This document shows, one piece after another, positions 1 through 11,200 of a stretch of 64,000 nt of DNA. The DNA is taken from NCBI GenBank assembly GCA_024349245.1, contig JALDNG010000883.1, positions 1-64,000 of the forward strand, given 5' to 3'. The notes beneath the pieces are model-generated. The model had not been told where the DNA came from. It did no database searches and worked only from the letters and a program-made list of their open reading frames with translations. Position 1 is the first letter of the stretch. Each line of letters opens with the position of its first letter. The DNA is from Neodontobutis hainanensis. Its lineage: Eukaryota; Chordata; Actinopteri; Gobiiformes; Odontobutidae. Both the position numbers and the translations under genes were made by a program.

Positions 1-205
1 CAAGAACCTGGTGCTGGTGACACTGAGTACATCAAGATCCAGCTGCAGCTTGAGGAGAGTGAGAGATGCCACCAGGAAATCTTCAACCCCAACATTGGTT
101 TTGCATTGTTAGAGTCAGTAAGCCATCGTGAACCAGCTCAATGCTCATCTAAGTTCAGGGAACACATATGGAGGGAGGGGAAAAGACTCAAGCCCATTCC
201 AGAGC
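1..205 (+). pseudogene. Coiled-coil host gene, exon c3 (partial, unit 1)
   Basis: This is the 3' part of the exon seen whole at 29483-29734. A good splice donor (gtgagt) follows at 206. The readable coiled-coil stretch includes EYIKIQLQLEESE and RHQEIFN, but it is one frame away from the exon's upstream part (LDALEKNYDKNLVLV), so the exon carries a frameshift, which is present in all three copies. The next recognisable exons of the same plus-strand gene may be the EF-hand exons at 6336 and 15297. I do not recognise the family. Confidence 0.5.
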
Positions 206-699
206 GTGAGTCTGTGTACTGGTGCTCTGGTTACTCTAGTCCAAGCATATTAGGTTAAATTAGGTTCTACACCAACTACAAATGCTTCATTCTAAGAAGC
301 CCCTTCCTGCATCATAGCTTACTAGTTTATTTTTCACAAATATAACACAAAAACAACTAACACTGAATTATTTTAACATATTTAAAGAAAGAACAAAGAA
401 CTTTAAATTGTGAGATCTGTTTCTTTTAAGTCATTTCTTGAAGCTATTTATAGATGTATTAGTTCTAGACTATTCCACAGTTTAACTTTCTGAACAGACA
501 GACATGTCTGTTTGACGTTAGGTTGTGATCTGAGTTTACTGAACACGAGTGTTCGTCAGAGCAGAGTTCATCTAAAACAGGTTCTGTCTTATTTTAAACA
601 TTATTTTTGCAATTTTAAATTTGACTAAGTGATTACATTTCAGTAAGTTAGAGTTTATGAGCAGCTTGTTTGTTGGGTGAAAATAATCTCTTTTATTTA
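206..699. other. AT-rich intron-like sequence, nothing recognised
   Basis: No open frame, splice-bounded exon or repeat end that I can identify. The matching stretches are 29735-30230 in unit 2 and 51558-52040 in unit 3, where about 30 bases before the LINE fragment are missing. Confidence 0.5.
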
Positions 700-930
700 G
701 AATAAAATGTCACCAATCCATCTTTATACAATGCCCCTGATGCCATATCTTTCAGGTTTTCTTAACAGAACTTTGTGATCAATGGTGTCGAAGGCTTTCT
801 TCAAGTCTATGAAAATTCCATTTATGGGATTTTTATTTTTATTGTAGATGTTATTTTTTCAACCAGCTCAATTACAGCCATTTCTGTGATTCAATTTGCT
901 TGTAAGCCATATTGATGGATTGTTTTGATA
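700..930 (-). mobile_element. LINE reverse-transcriptase fragment (unit 1)
   Basis: Read on the minus strand, the segment gives a classic non-LTR reverse-transcriptase block (IFIDLKKAFDTIDHKVLL, then RYGIRG) with stops and frameshifts around it. FIDLKKAFDTIDH is typical of the first aspartate motif of LINE polymerases. Only about 75 codons remain, without endonuclease or 3' tail, so it is a dead fragment. The clade cannot be fixed from this length. Confidence 0.75.
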
Positions 931-1050
931 TTTTATATAATTACATTTTTAGATTGGGATGACTTGGATGAAGGAGGAGACTCTGGCCCTTCTTGTGCAG
1001 GGCATTGGTGTTGTGGGCAGAGATGGAGTAGTCATCAAGATCAGTTTTGT

Positions 1051-1161
1051 GCCTCGACTCGGACTTGGACTTAATTTTTATTGCTCTGACTCAAACTTGG
1101 ACTCCTTTATTCTCAAACACAAGGACTTGAGACTTGCCTCGGACTTGAGCACAAAGGACTC
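1051..1161. repeat. GACTYG hexamer-like repeat (unit 1)
   Basis: An imperfect run of ggactt/gactcg words (for example gactcggacttggactt) interspersed with tctgactcaaacttggac. The same low-complexity family recurs at 25101-25330. The Gmr1-like element inserted into it, duplicating gactc. Confidence 0.7.
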
Positions 1162-1440
1162 TGTTACAAATGCATGTAATTGTCTGTGTGTTCCACCTGC
1201 AGGAGGAGTGGGGTGTGTCTGGTCTGGGCTCCTGATTGGCTGCTACCCTTTATAAGGAGGATGTTGAGGCCGGCTTCTCGCTCTCTGCTTCGCTCTGTGT
1301 TTCCGGCTAAGCTCCGCCTCCTGGTTGTGCTGCTGTCGATGCCAGGGGCAGCTTAGACGTTCAGCTCCTCTTTTATGTTTTCAGTTAGTTCTTTTAGGTG
1401 ATGGGCGAGGTGGTCCTGTTTTAACGGTTTGTTGTTTTAC
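1162..1440 (+). repeat. 5' LTR remnant of Gmr1-like A (unit 1)
   Basis: Matches the first part of the full 576-bp LTR at 30696-31271. It contains the promoter-like cctttataaggagg at about 1245. The LTR 3' part and the leader, about 400 bases in unit 2, are replaced by a short T-rich filler near 1440-1453. Confidence 0.8.
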
Positions 1441-1485
1441 TTTTTTTCTTTTTGTCTTGTGGCTGGCCTGATTCTGGGTTAAAAC

Positions 1486-1854
1486 ATGGAGTATAACCTG
1501 GATGAGTTTGTTTCTGCTCCCACTTTGGAGGTTTTGGATCGGTGTCAAAAAGATGATCTCTTGCTAGTTGCTGAACATGATGACATTGTTGTCACAAAGC
1601 AAGCTAAGAAGGCTACCGTAAAGACTCAACTTTATAATGCTTTGGTAGAGCATGGGACGTTGACACTGATACACAACAAACCTAAAGGTCCTAAAACATC
1701 TTACTCTAGTAGTACGGCAGATGAAGCAGTTAGATTAAAAGAGCTAGAAGTTGAATTAGAGCGTCTTGCTTTAAAGGAAAAGGAGCTACAATATATGAAT
1801 ATGTTGGAGACAAAGAAATTGGAGCAACAAACACAGATTCGCATGCGCAATTAG
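1486..1854 (+). pseudogene. Gag N-terminus of Gmr1-like A (unit 1)
   Basis: The frame opens MEYNLDEFVSAPTLEVLDRC and ends in a charged coiled-coil (RLKELEVELERLALKEKELQ). This start is typical of gag proteins of fish gypsy elements. About 120 codons remain; the frame ends just after IRMRN because of the internal deletion, so no nucleocapsid zinc knuckle is present. One frameshift relative to unit 2 near 1855 creates the stop. The start ATG is the same in all three copies. Confidence 0.8.
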
Positions 1855-1866
1855 AGCTTTTGTGTG

Positions 1867-2820
1867 AAATTGCGTTACACTCAGACCCAGTGCACACAGA
1901 TAACATTAACATTAAAGCCTAAAAATCTAGATCAAAATATAAAGTGTAAATACAACTGTACAATTATACACTAAGAGAATGTTAATAAAGGCATAATAAA
2001 ATCAAAAATAAAGTTAAATAAATTAAAATAAAGCAGCGCAAGGCAAAAGGCAGTGTGCAAATCAATGAAGTGAGCAACAGTGCAGATAAAAGTTTTTTAG
2101 TGCAAAAACAAAAGCTTATTAAGTCTGATTGAAGTGGGCTCAAGAGCAGTTATTTAACTGACTGATGATGTAGTGGAATGATGGCAGTTCCATGGAGAAT
2201 GAGGTCGTGAGCAGACCAATGCTGCACAAAGTGACTGGTGCATGTCATCATATATTAGTGTGGGTAGGGGTCATAGTTCAGTGGTGCCTGGGGCAGAAAA
2301 GGTTCAGGAGTGAGTTCAGCTCCTGACAGCCTGGTGGAGTAAGGTGTCCTTCAGTCTGCTGGTCCTCTCCTCCTGATGGCAGCAGGCTGGAGAAGCTGTG
2401 TGATGGGTGGGTGGGATCACGTGCAATGGAGAGGGCTTTGCAGATGAGGCGTGTTCTGTAAATTTGCTGGAGGGAGGGAAGAGAGACACCAATGATCTTC
2501 TCAGCTGCTCTCACTGTGCATTGCAGAGTCTTTCGGCAGGACGCGTTGCAGGCGCTGTACCACACAGTGATGCAGCTCGACAGGATGCTCTCTCCAGTTC
2601 TGCTGTGTTTTCAGTCCAGGAGAGGTCCTCTGCGATGTGCACACCCAGGAACTTGGTGCTGTTCACTCTCTCCACAGTCGCACCGTTGATGGTCAGAGGA
2701 ACATGCTGAGTGTGCGCTCTCCTGAAGTCAACAACAATCTCCTTCGTCTTCTCCACGTTCAGAGAGATTGTTGTCACTGCTGGTGCTGGATGTGTTACTG
2801 CCAACCCTTACTGCCTGAGG
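1867..2820 (-). mobile_element. L2/CR1-like LINE 3' end nested in Gmr1-like A (unit 1)
   Basis: Minus-strand frames give the C-terminal part of a LINE polymerase: LSLNVEKTKEIVVDFRR-type thumb sequence, then TKFLGVHIAEDLSW, then CRKTLQC and AAEKIIGVSLPSLQQIYRTR, then a 3' UTR. The insert splits the integrase C-terminal region of the host element. It is 5'-truncated, as usual for LINEs. About 100 bases kept in unit 3 (56473-56572) are missing here and in unit 2. Confidence 0.8.
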
Positions 2821-2990
2821 TAATGTTATGTTGTGAAAAAGAAACTGGGTGAAAGAGACTACTTGATTTTTACACCTGACCGCGGCGTGGCACACGCCTT
2901 TGCCATGTGAACAGGTTAAAATCTTTTTATGACCGAAATGACTCGTATTTGGTGATTGCAGACGCTAAAGAGTCTGCAGCGTTGCTCGGG
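2821..2990 (+). pseudogene. Integrase C-terminal tail of Gmr1-like A (unit 1)
   Basis: Continues the integrase frame after the nested LINE: ERDYLIFTP, then LCHVNRLKSFYDR, the end of a gypsy integrase. This copy has a base lost around the TPDR motif, so the frame breaks. The catalytic core is absent because of the upstream deletion. Confidence 0.7.
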
Positions 2991-3079
2991 TTGAAAACAC
3001 TGAGACCCGTATTCTTTGCAGGCTTTTCGGGAGCTGTCCGGTGCTGAACGCGCTCCGAGCCGTGAGTTAGTTTGGCGGC

Positions 3080-3775
3080 TGGTATTGAAATTGAAAATGA
3101 CTCGTGGTCCGGGGCTTTGACTCAGGGTAAAATTTCCAACTCGGAGGCTTTAAAAGTTTGTCAGTTTTGTTGTTCCACCTTTTAGATTCTCAGCAGAATG
3201 AAATGGTGAATGTAATTCAGTCCAATAGGTCATTGTTTGCTGATGTGCCCTCTCAGACGCATGTGCTCTGTCATTAAATTAATGTAGGTGATTAAAGGCC
3301 TATAAAACAGCATCCATATCGGGTTAATCCAGACAAACGTGGCCGTCTGAAAAAACAGGTGGAGTATATGCTGCAGTATGGCATAGCCAAAAAAAGCTGT
3401 AGCCGCTTTTGTACAGACTTCAGGAAAGTTAATGGTGTAACAAAGACTGACTGTTATCCTCTTCCACAAATGGAGGATTGCGTGGATCATGTTGCTGCCA
3501 GGTTTGTGACAAAGCTAGACTTACTAAAAGGATATTGGCAGGTCCCTTTAACTGAACGTGCCAAAGTAATATCTGCTTTTGTTACACCTGATGACTTCCT
3601 TCAGTATTCGGTTATGGCCTTTGGCATGTGTAATGAGCCCGCCACATTTCAGAGGCTTATGCGTGTAGTTTTGTCTGGATTGTCTTTTTGTGAAGCCTTG
3701 ATGGGGGTCCTTGATGACTTGGTTGTTTGTTTGTCTTCGTGGGTGGAGCACATTACAGTGCGCATTAGCAGTTAA
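3080..3775 (+). pseudogene. Reverse transcriptase of Gmr1-like A (unit 1)
   Basis: The pre-RT segment (QNEMVNVIQSNRSLFADVP, then KQHPYRVNPDKRGRLKKQVE) is followed by RFCTDFRKVNGVTK, LDLLKGYWQVPLTERAK, FVTPDDFLQYSVMAFGMCN and VLDDLVVC. These are gypsy polymerase motifs, and the Asp-Asp pair of LDD is still readable. Stops at 3274-3290 and a frameshift after about 3700 break the frame; the thumb and connection region to RNase H is degraded. The polymerase would copy element RNA in a cytoplasmic particle, but this copy is inactive. Confidence 0.85.
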
Positions 3776-4093
3776 CTTGACAAAATGTGAGTTTGGGCAA
3801 GCAACAGTGACCTATCTTGTAAAAATGGTGAGGAGGTCAAGTGTGTCCAGTTCAAGCTAAGGTTGAGGCGATTCTCGCTGTCCCTGTTCCCACCAACTGT
3901 ACAGTTGTTATTTAGCCATGGTAGGCTATTACAGGGGCTAAAAACTTTTCTGCCATTGCTGCGCCGTTGACTGACCTCCTCAGCCCTAAAGTGGACTTTT
4001 ATTGGACTGATGGTTGTCAAACTGTATTTGAGCAAGTTTGCTAATTAATTCTCCCGTTCTAGCTGCGCCTCAATTTGACCAAACGCGTTTAAA

Positions 4094-4471
4094 TTGGCCG
4101 TTGATGCTTGTGATTTTGGCATCGATGTTGTTCTCCTACAAGATGGGCCTGATTGCATTGAACATCTGGTATCCTTTTTTCAAAAAATCTTGATAAACAT
4201 CAAAGGTGGTATTCCACCATCGGAAAAAGAAGCACTGGCACTGGTAATGGCTCTGGAACACTTTGAGGTTTATGTGGGTGGCTCTTGTGTGCCTGTGGTT
4301 GTCTTTACGGACCATAATCCCTTAGTGTTCCTAGACCGCATGCGCAATAAAAATCGTCACCTTATGAATTGGAGTCTGCGCATTCAATCGTTCAACATAA
4401 AAATTCAACACATTCGCAGTAAAAAGAACGTAATCGCGGATGAGTTGTCCCGTCTATATACTTATGTATAA
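4094..4471 (+). pseudogene. RNase H domain of Gmr1-like A (unit 1)
   Basis: An open stretch of about 125 codons begins AVDACDFGIDVVLLQDG and runs through SEKEALALVMALEHFEVYV, VFTDHNPLVFLDRM and NVIADELSRL. This is the gypsy RNase H layout with its acidic DACDFG, E and TDH positions. It ends at a natural stop shortly before the 3' LTR. The upstream connection to the polymerase is frameshifted. Confidence 0.85.
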
Positions 4472-4536
4472 TTTAAACTGAATAGTTTGATGTGAGCAGT
4501 TTTTCTTCAAACATATTCAGTGTTTTTGGGTGAGGG

Positions 4537-4906
4537 TGTTACATATGCATGTAAATGTCTGTGTGTTCCACCTGCAGGAGGAGTAGTGTGTCTGATCTCG
4601 GCTCCTGATTGGCTGCTACCCTTTATAAGGAGGATGTTGGTGCCTGCATCTTGCTCCGTGTTTCCAACTGGGCTCCGCCTCCTGTTTGTGCTGCTGTCGA
4701 TGCCAGGGGCAGTTTAGACGTTCAGCTCCTCTTTTATGTTTTCAGTTAGTTCTTTTAGGTGATGGGCGAGGTGGTCCTGTTTTAACGGTTTGTTGTTTTA
4801 CTTTAAATCCTCTGTTTAATTAATAAATTGTTGATTTGTGTTGCCTTACACTTTGTGTGGTTTGACTTTATGTTCAGGTCCCATTTGTTTAGCGGGGATC
4901 GTAACA
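4537..4906 (+). repeat. 3' LTR of Gmr1-like A (unit 1)
   Basis: Starts TGTTACATATGC and ends GATCGTAACA, 370 bp. It lacks about 206 bases present in the 5' LTR of units 2 and 3 between the tttactttaa and ctctgtttaatt words. The target duplication gactc follows at 4907-4911. Confidence 0.85.
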
Positions 4907-4911
4907 GACTC

Positions 4912-6031
<1,120 letters not shown>

Positions 6032-6238
6032 TCAGTCTCCATGCGTTTGGTGAAATAAGTATGTTTTGAAAACCTCAACAGAGTCAGCTCGCTGCACTTC
6101 CACGAGCCCATTCCATAAAAATGGGGCTCTATAAGAAAAGGCTCTGTAGCCCGCAGACTTCTTCTTCATTCGAGGAAGTTGAAGACTGCAACCCACAAAA
6201 TAAGAATGGGAGAACCCCACTGTCCCTCCCAATCCCAC
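6032..6238 (-). pseudogene. LINE ORF2 C-terminal end (unit 1)
   Basis: The minus-strand frame reads LQLPRMKKKSAGYRAFSY, then APFLWNGL, then RADSVEVFKTYLF. This is the common end of fish LINE polymerase ORFs (RAFS...APxLWN...FKxxLKTxLF). Only the last 60 or so codons remain. In unit 2 two extra bases restore a GLPVEV spacing but add a frameshift elsewhere. Confidence 0.6.
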
Positions 6239-6335
6239 TGCTCTACATGTTCAACAACAGCTACTACCAGATGAACTAGCCTCTGTGATTTTGGATAATA
6301 ACTAAATAAATATGTCTTCTTCAAAAGTTTTTAAG

Positions 6336-6440
6336 GATTATTTAGATGAGTGCATGTTGCGACTCTGGGATTTCTTCTGAAACATTGACAAAGATGGCAC
6401 AATGCAAGTTCCAGTTCTTGAATTCAGAAAGGCTTTGCAG
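6336..6440 (+). pseudogene. EF-hand exon a of a host gene (unit 1)
   Basis: A 105-bp block bounded by ttttaag and caggtttg splice-like borders reads in one phase: DYLDECMLRLWDFF, stop, NIDKDGTMQVPVLEF, then RKALQ. NIDKDGTMQVPVLEF is an EF-hand calcium loop (D-x-D-G...E). An in-frame TGA at 6378-6380 interrupts it, and the same stop is in unit 2, where the end reads IKALQ. The exon sits between Gmr1-like A and the L1 tail, and EF-hand exon b follows downstream in phase 0. Family not identified. Confidence 0.55.
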
Positions 6441-7032
6441 GTTTGCCATTTTCATCTTAGCCTTTAGAATCAATTTCATGATATTTTATGTATGTGTTTC
6501 TTACTTTTTTGTCAACAGCACTAGCCAAAGACATACAGAATTCATATAGTAATTAAAAGCAAGCCTGAATGTGTCTTTAATACTTGTTTTCGTTAACAGC
6601 AATCAACACTACTTTAGGATGGGTACCAGAGTATTGGAGTGAACCAACTGTTGTTGGGGATCAATTTTGCTGCAGTGTAATGTCATGGGACATTGGCTCA
6701 GTTCAGGGACATTGGACAGTGGGCGTACTGATGTCTAGTTGCATATGTTATTTTATTTTTATTTCATTCTATTTATTTATTTTTACCTTTGAGAACTGTC
6801 TTCTAATATATGTAGGAAACAAGTATGGATAATTTGACTGTTTTAAAGCAGGCCTAGTGTTATTATATATCTATGTATGTAATTATTTATATATTATTTT
6901 ACTTTTCTTTATATGCAATAATTTATGTCTACTTTGTTTTTCATGTTTCACTCAGAATCGTTTTCTAACATACGCTTTAAAAGTATTGATAACTTGATTT
7001 CCTATTTTTTTTTTTTTTTTTATTCCATGGAC
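6441..7032. other. Intron-like sequence, nothing recognised
   Basis: AT-rich, with no open frame of note and no repeat terminus seen. The unit 2 equivalent is 35963-36540. Confidence 0.4.
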
Positions 7033-7601
7033 ACAGGGATATTGAGTAATGTTTCTAAATAGTCTTGTTACTAAAATATACACATGGTCTATCTGTGTTA
7101 GGCACAGGTTGATACAATTCAAAGTATTTAATCGCCTGCACCTCTCTAGGACCAAACTGGCCAAAATATATCCTAATGTTGATCCCAACTGTACGCGTAG
7201 TCACCAAGCCCCTGCTTCTTTGGCTCACATGTTCTGGTCATGTCCAAGCATAGGAATATTCTGGTCTGAGTTATTTAATACATTCACTGACATTTGAAAA
7301 AGAATATTGATCCAGATCCTATCGTTGCAATATTTGGGGTGGTACACACTAAAGTTGGGTCTCAAGAGGCCAATCTCAATTAATAGTATTTTCTACACTG
7401 TTAGCACGCCGACTAATTCTTACAATTTAGAAATCTCCCTCACCTCCAAAACACTCACGTTGGGTGTGCGAAATTATGTCCTTCGTCCAGCTTGAAAAGT
7501 TAAGAACTACAGTCCAAAACTCAGCAGAAAGATTCCAGAATGTATGGCAACCTTTCTTGGATTATTATGAAAATGCATTTGATGCTAATTCTTTAGATTA
7601 A
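7033..7601 (+). mobile_element. L1-type LINE, ORF2 C-terminus (unit 1)
   Basis: The plus-strand frame includes IQFKVFNRLHLSRTKLAKIYP, then HMFWSCPSIGIFWSELFNTF, the C-terminal region of L1-clade ORF2. The stop at 7599 follows FDANSLD-type sequence after frameshifts. The 3' UTR continues into a T-rich and GTTT-rich run and is interrupted at 7839 by the LTR element. It resumes after 15220 and ends in an A-rich tail near 15290, abutting EF-hand exon b. Confidence 0.75.
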
Positions 7602-7838
7602 AACAAAATTAGGTTTTCATCTCCCCTTCCCCCCTTTTTAATTTCTATTTTTTATTTGTTAATAGAGTATAAATATATCTTTTTGTTTGTTTGTTTGTTT
7701 GTTTTGTTTTGTTGTTGTGTTCTGTATTCATTCTCAGTATGCTTTAGATAACTTTGGATGCAAATCTGCGACGAAAGGGGATATGTGAGATAATGTCTGC
7801 AAAGTGTGAGGCTGGTGGATAGTGATGCCTTGTATAAC

Positions 7839-8207
7839 TGTTATAGGAATATTTTATATCCATATATTTAACCAGAGAGACACGGAGACCGATTATAATT
7901 TAACAAGCAATGGTCAAGTTTTAATCCTTGCAAGGATGAGCAAAGAGACACACAGTACAAGGGTACAGTGACAGGTTTGCTCCCAGATGTAAACAAAACA
8001 TGGGATTATATACAACACAGTGACGTCCTTAGTGAGAGGCGTTCACAATGGTCCAGGTGCAGAAGTCCGTGACAAGCCATGTTTCAGTCTTGTTATGTCT
8101 ACTTCCTGCTTGGATTAGCACGAAGGACATGACATGAATTTGACATGACCTGAAGAGAACTATAAGCCCCAGTAACTCTAAACATAAGAATTAAAATTAT
8201 TATAACA
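7839..8207 (-). repeat. 3' LTR of the ERV-like element
   Basis: 369 bp, 3' with respect to the element's minus orientation. Flanked outside by ataac (7834-7838). Confidence 0.92.
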
Positions 8208-8220
8208 TTCCCCCTCTTTA
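8208..8220 (-). promoter_or_regulatory. Polypurine tract of the ERV-like element
   Basis: On the minus strand this reads TAAAGAGGGGGAA directly before the LTR start. This is the expected plus-strand primer of a retroviral element and fixes its orientation. Confidence 0.85.
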
Positions 8221-11200
8221 TGCTGATAATAATTAGCACAAACAATCTACTAGCTTGAGTGTGAGTTGTTTACTTTTGACAAAGCGAAAACCCAGCAGGG
8301 GATCTGACCTAGCCTAAGTACACTTGACCATTTGACCTAACGCTGGGAAAAAGTCTTTGTCCACCCCTTGCCCCAAGCGGCGTCAACACACAAACATCAA
8401 GCATTAACTATATGTAATCCCAAAACTGAATCTCAAACACATTTCAAATCAAAGACAAAAATGATTATACGGGATATGTTTACAATCAAATGGGACTCCA
8501 CAGAGTCATGCACTGATTCTTCAAAATCAAATTCATAAAAGTCCATAAATCAAAACACAGTGTCACTCCAAAATAGCGTGAAAAATATGCCAGAGTTTAA
8601 GCTGGTCGGCCCATCGGACTTTAAGCTGGTCGCCCCATCGGACTCAAGATCTCTGGCCTGTCCCTGTCACAGAAATAAAAACACATGGTGAGACATATGC
8701 ACATTCTTAATGATTAAAATCAATTCTCTTAAGCATCATAACTTCAATGAACCATACGGCCCTTAGGACTGTAGTATGATCCATCCTGGAGCTGTTGTCC
8801 CGTTGGTGAACATGCAAACGTTAACGTCCCTCAGATATCAAAGTGTTCATCTGAGGTCAAAGCCTCGACCACAGTCGTTGGGCAGGTGCATGTCCAGGAA
8901 TGTTGACCCAGCAATGGCCACATCCATCAATCTCACCAACAAGCTCCGGACACATGGAAATCAACACAAACAAAAGTTATAAGACATGGAAGACATGAAA
9001 GTACATCTCAATACATAATTAAAGTCTCAGTCACTTTCAAAATATTTTGTATCTATTTTTTAAAACCATGTCAAAATCACTTACTCTATTCCAGAATACT
9101 CTGCCAATCCTTCTGCAGAGTGTGAGGCTCTTTCTCAAAGGCTTTAGTTATGCTGTTAACTAGACCTGTGTTACCTTGGATGAAATCCTGTTGTAGATCC
9201 CACCTTTTCAGCTCAAAGCAGCTCAGTGCTATTTGTTCTGTCCAGTCTTTGGACCAGGTCCAACTCATCTCCAGCCTCAATTCACAGTTACAGCATCTCT
9301 CGTGCAATTCATAAACCTTTGTTTGTTATAACTCTAATTAATTTAATTCCACATTTGCATAAATTCAATTCTAATTTAATTTTAGCCTTATATTCATTAA
9401 GGAAACCTTGAAGGACCCCCCTCTTGTCGATGTAAATCTCAAATAAACCTGATGGAACTTCTGTTTGGTTCCTAAGGTGTGAGGTTCTACTCACGATGTT
9501 CTCCGTCACATTGTATGTGCACAAACATAAACCGATGATCCTTTAAGGACGCATGTTTCCGGTAAGCATGCAATGATGCTCTAATGGTCTTACTCTCATA
9601 AAACCTCCAAACTTCTGCTTTGCACTGCACCTGTCCCTGATCTCTCAGTTTGTCAGGTTCAGAGAGGTGTTACAGTACGTCCTGTCACTAGCCCTGCTCA
9701 CAGGTGTACTCCAGGTGTACTCCAAGACAACTATAAGTTCAAAGACTATGTTAATATTAGCTCTTACTGGTGGCTATATTAATTGTCAAATCTTCTTTTC
9801 TAAGCCGGTACCTGCTGTGGTTGGCTTCCATCAAAACAAAATACAAACAAACAAATCAAACGTTCTCTGACATTTTTAGACCCATAGAAAGTGCCCTTCA
9901 GGCTTTCGTCAAAACGAAACCATACAAGCTCTTAAAATGATCAAACCATAAAAATGAAACACAGATAAACCCTGTTTCCACAGATATGGTCTGCTGGAAA
10001 TCTAATTTAATCTGAAAGGTTCAATCAGATCAAACAGTGCTCCTCCAGAACGGTCATTCATGTCAACTTTCTTTCTTTCTTTATTTTTATTTAAACTCTT
10101 TAACTTTATTAGCACATTACTACATTACTCTTTTACACGCATCACCTCTTCACTTTAATACAGTTTAAATCTTCTTCTCCCTCTCTTTTTTGAGACCTGG
10201 GAAACCCATGGCTCAAAACAAAAATAAAAAAAATTAAAACAATAAACATAAAATCATAAAATGAAAGGCCAGTGCCATTGATCATTTTAAAATTTCAGTC
10301 TATCAATTATCGTTTCTAATTATTTGTCTTCTTTATGTTTTCCAAACAGCATCACTGTTGTTTCTGTTATATTTAAAACTTAATTTTGTTCAGTTCAGTT
10401 TTAATTTTAGTTACCATTAGTTGTAGGTCTTTACCTGTAACTGTAACTAGTATCATCCGCAATCATAGTAATATTTTATTCAGTTGATGCAAACATAAAC
10501 AACTTTAAAATAGATCAGCACCAGTTTCTCATGATCTATCGTCACAGAACTTTTAGCCAAAGACTTTAAATTTTCAATCCAATTAGAAAATCCTCAGAAT
10601 ATTATTCAATCACCTCAAAGTAATTCCTTTAGAAATAAAATCCTCAAAAACAAAACTCTTCCCTCCCTTGGGAGTTAACCTTATCTGCTCAAACACCTCG
10701 TCTCTCTCTCCTCCAAAACTCCATCACCATGTGACTGTCGTTTAAAAAAAACAACTTTTTTTTATAAAATTAACTAAGTTCTGTGTTAATTTCTCTGCAT
10801 TTACCCTTTATAATAACAATTCTTCAGGGGTTTGTTCAGTCTAGACTTGTTCCACACTGTCTCTGTAAAACTCAGTCTCAACACCAGGTGTTCAATAAAT
10901 AAAACGAACCACGTCTCTTCATTTATTCACATTCACCACCATTGAACTTAGTAATAGTTAGTAATGTTAATTTAAAACATGCAAAGATTAAACCTCTTAA
11001 AATTTTAATCTTTAGTTTCCAAAGATTTCACTCAGTGTTTTCCATAAACACCTCCAAAGTTCAACCAAAAATATTATTCAATTCTGTTCAAAAGGACAGA
11101 CTCTTTGTGTTAGTCTGTTCCAACCTTAAATCAGATTCATCAAAACTTTTTCTCTTTAAATCACTTCAAGCAGTTATTAAACCCAGTGAGCACTTTGTCT

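Larger units (their letters stand above)
1162..4906 (+). mobile_element. Gmr1-like Ty3/gypsy LTR retrotransposon A, copy 1 (defective)
   Basis: The element starts TGTTACAAATG and ends GATCGTAACA, with the 5-bp target duplication gactc at 1157-1161 and 4907-4911. Remaining parts in order are a truncated 5' LTR, the start of gag, a nested minus-strand LINE, the integrase C-terminus, reverse transcriptase, RNase H and the 3' LTR. Integrase before reverse transcriptase is the order of the Gmr1 group of Ty3/gypsy elements. About 2.1 kb of gag, protease and integrase is missing compared with unit 3. The 5' LTR-to-leader junction is also deleted near 1440, removing the primer-binding region. It cannot be autonomous. 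Confidence 0.85.
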
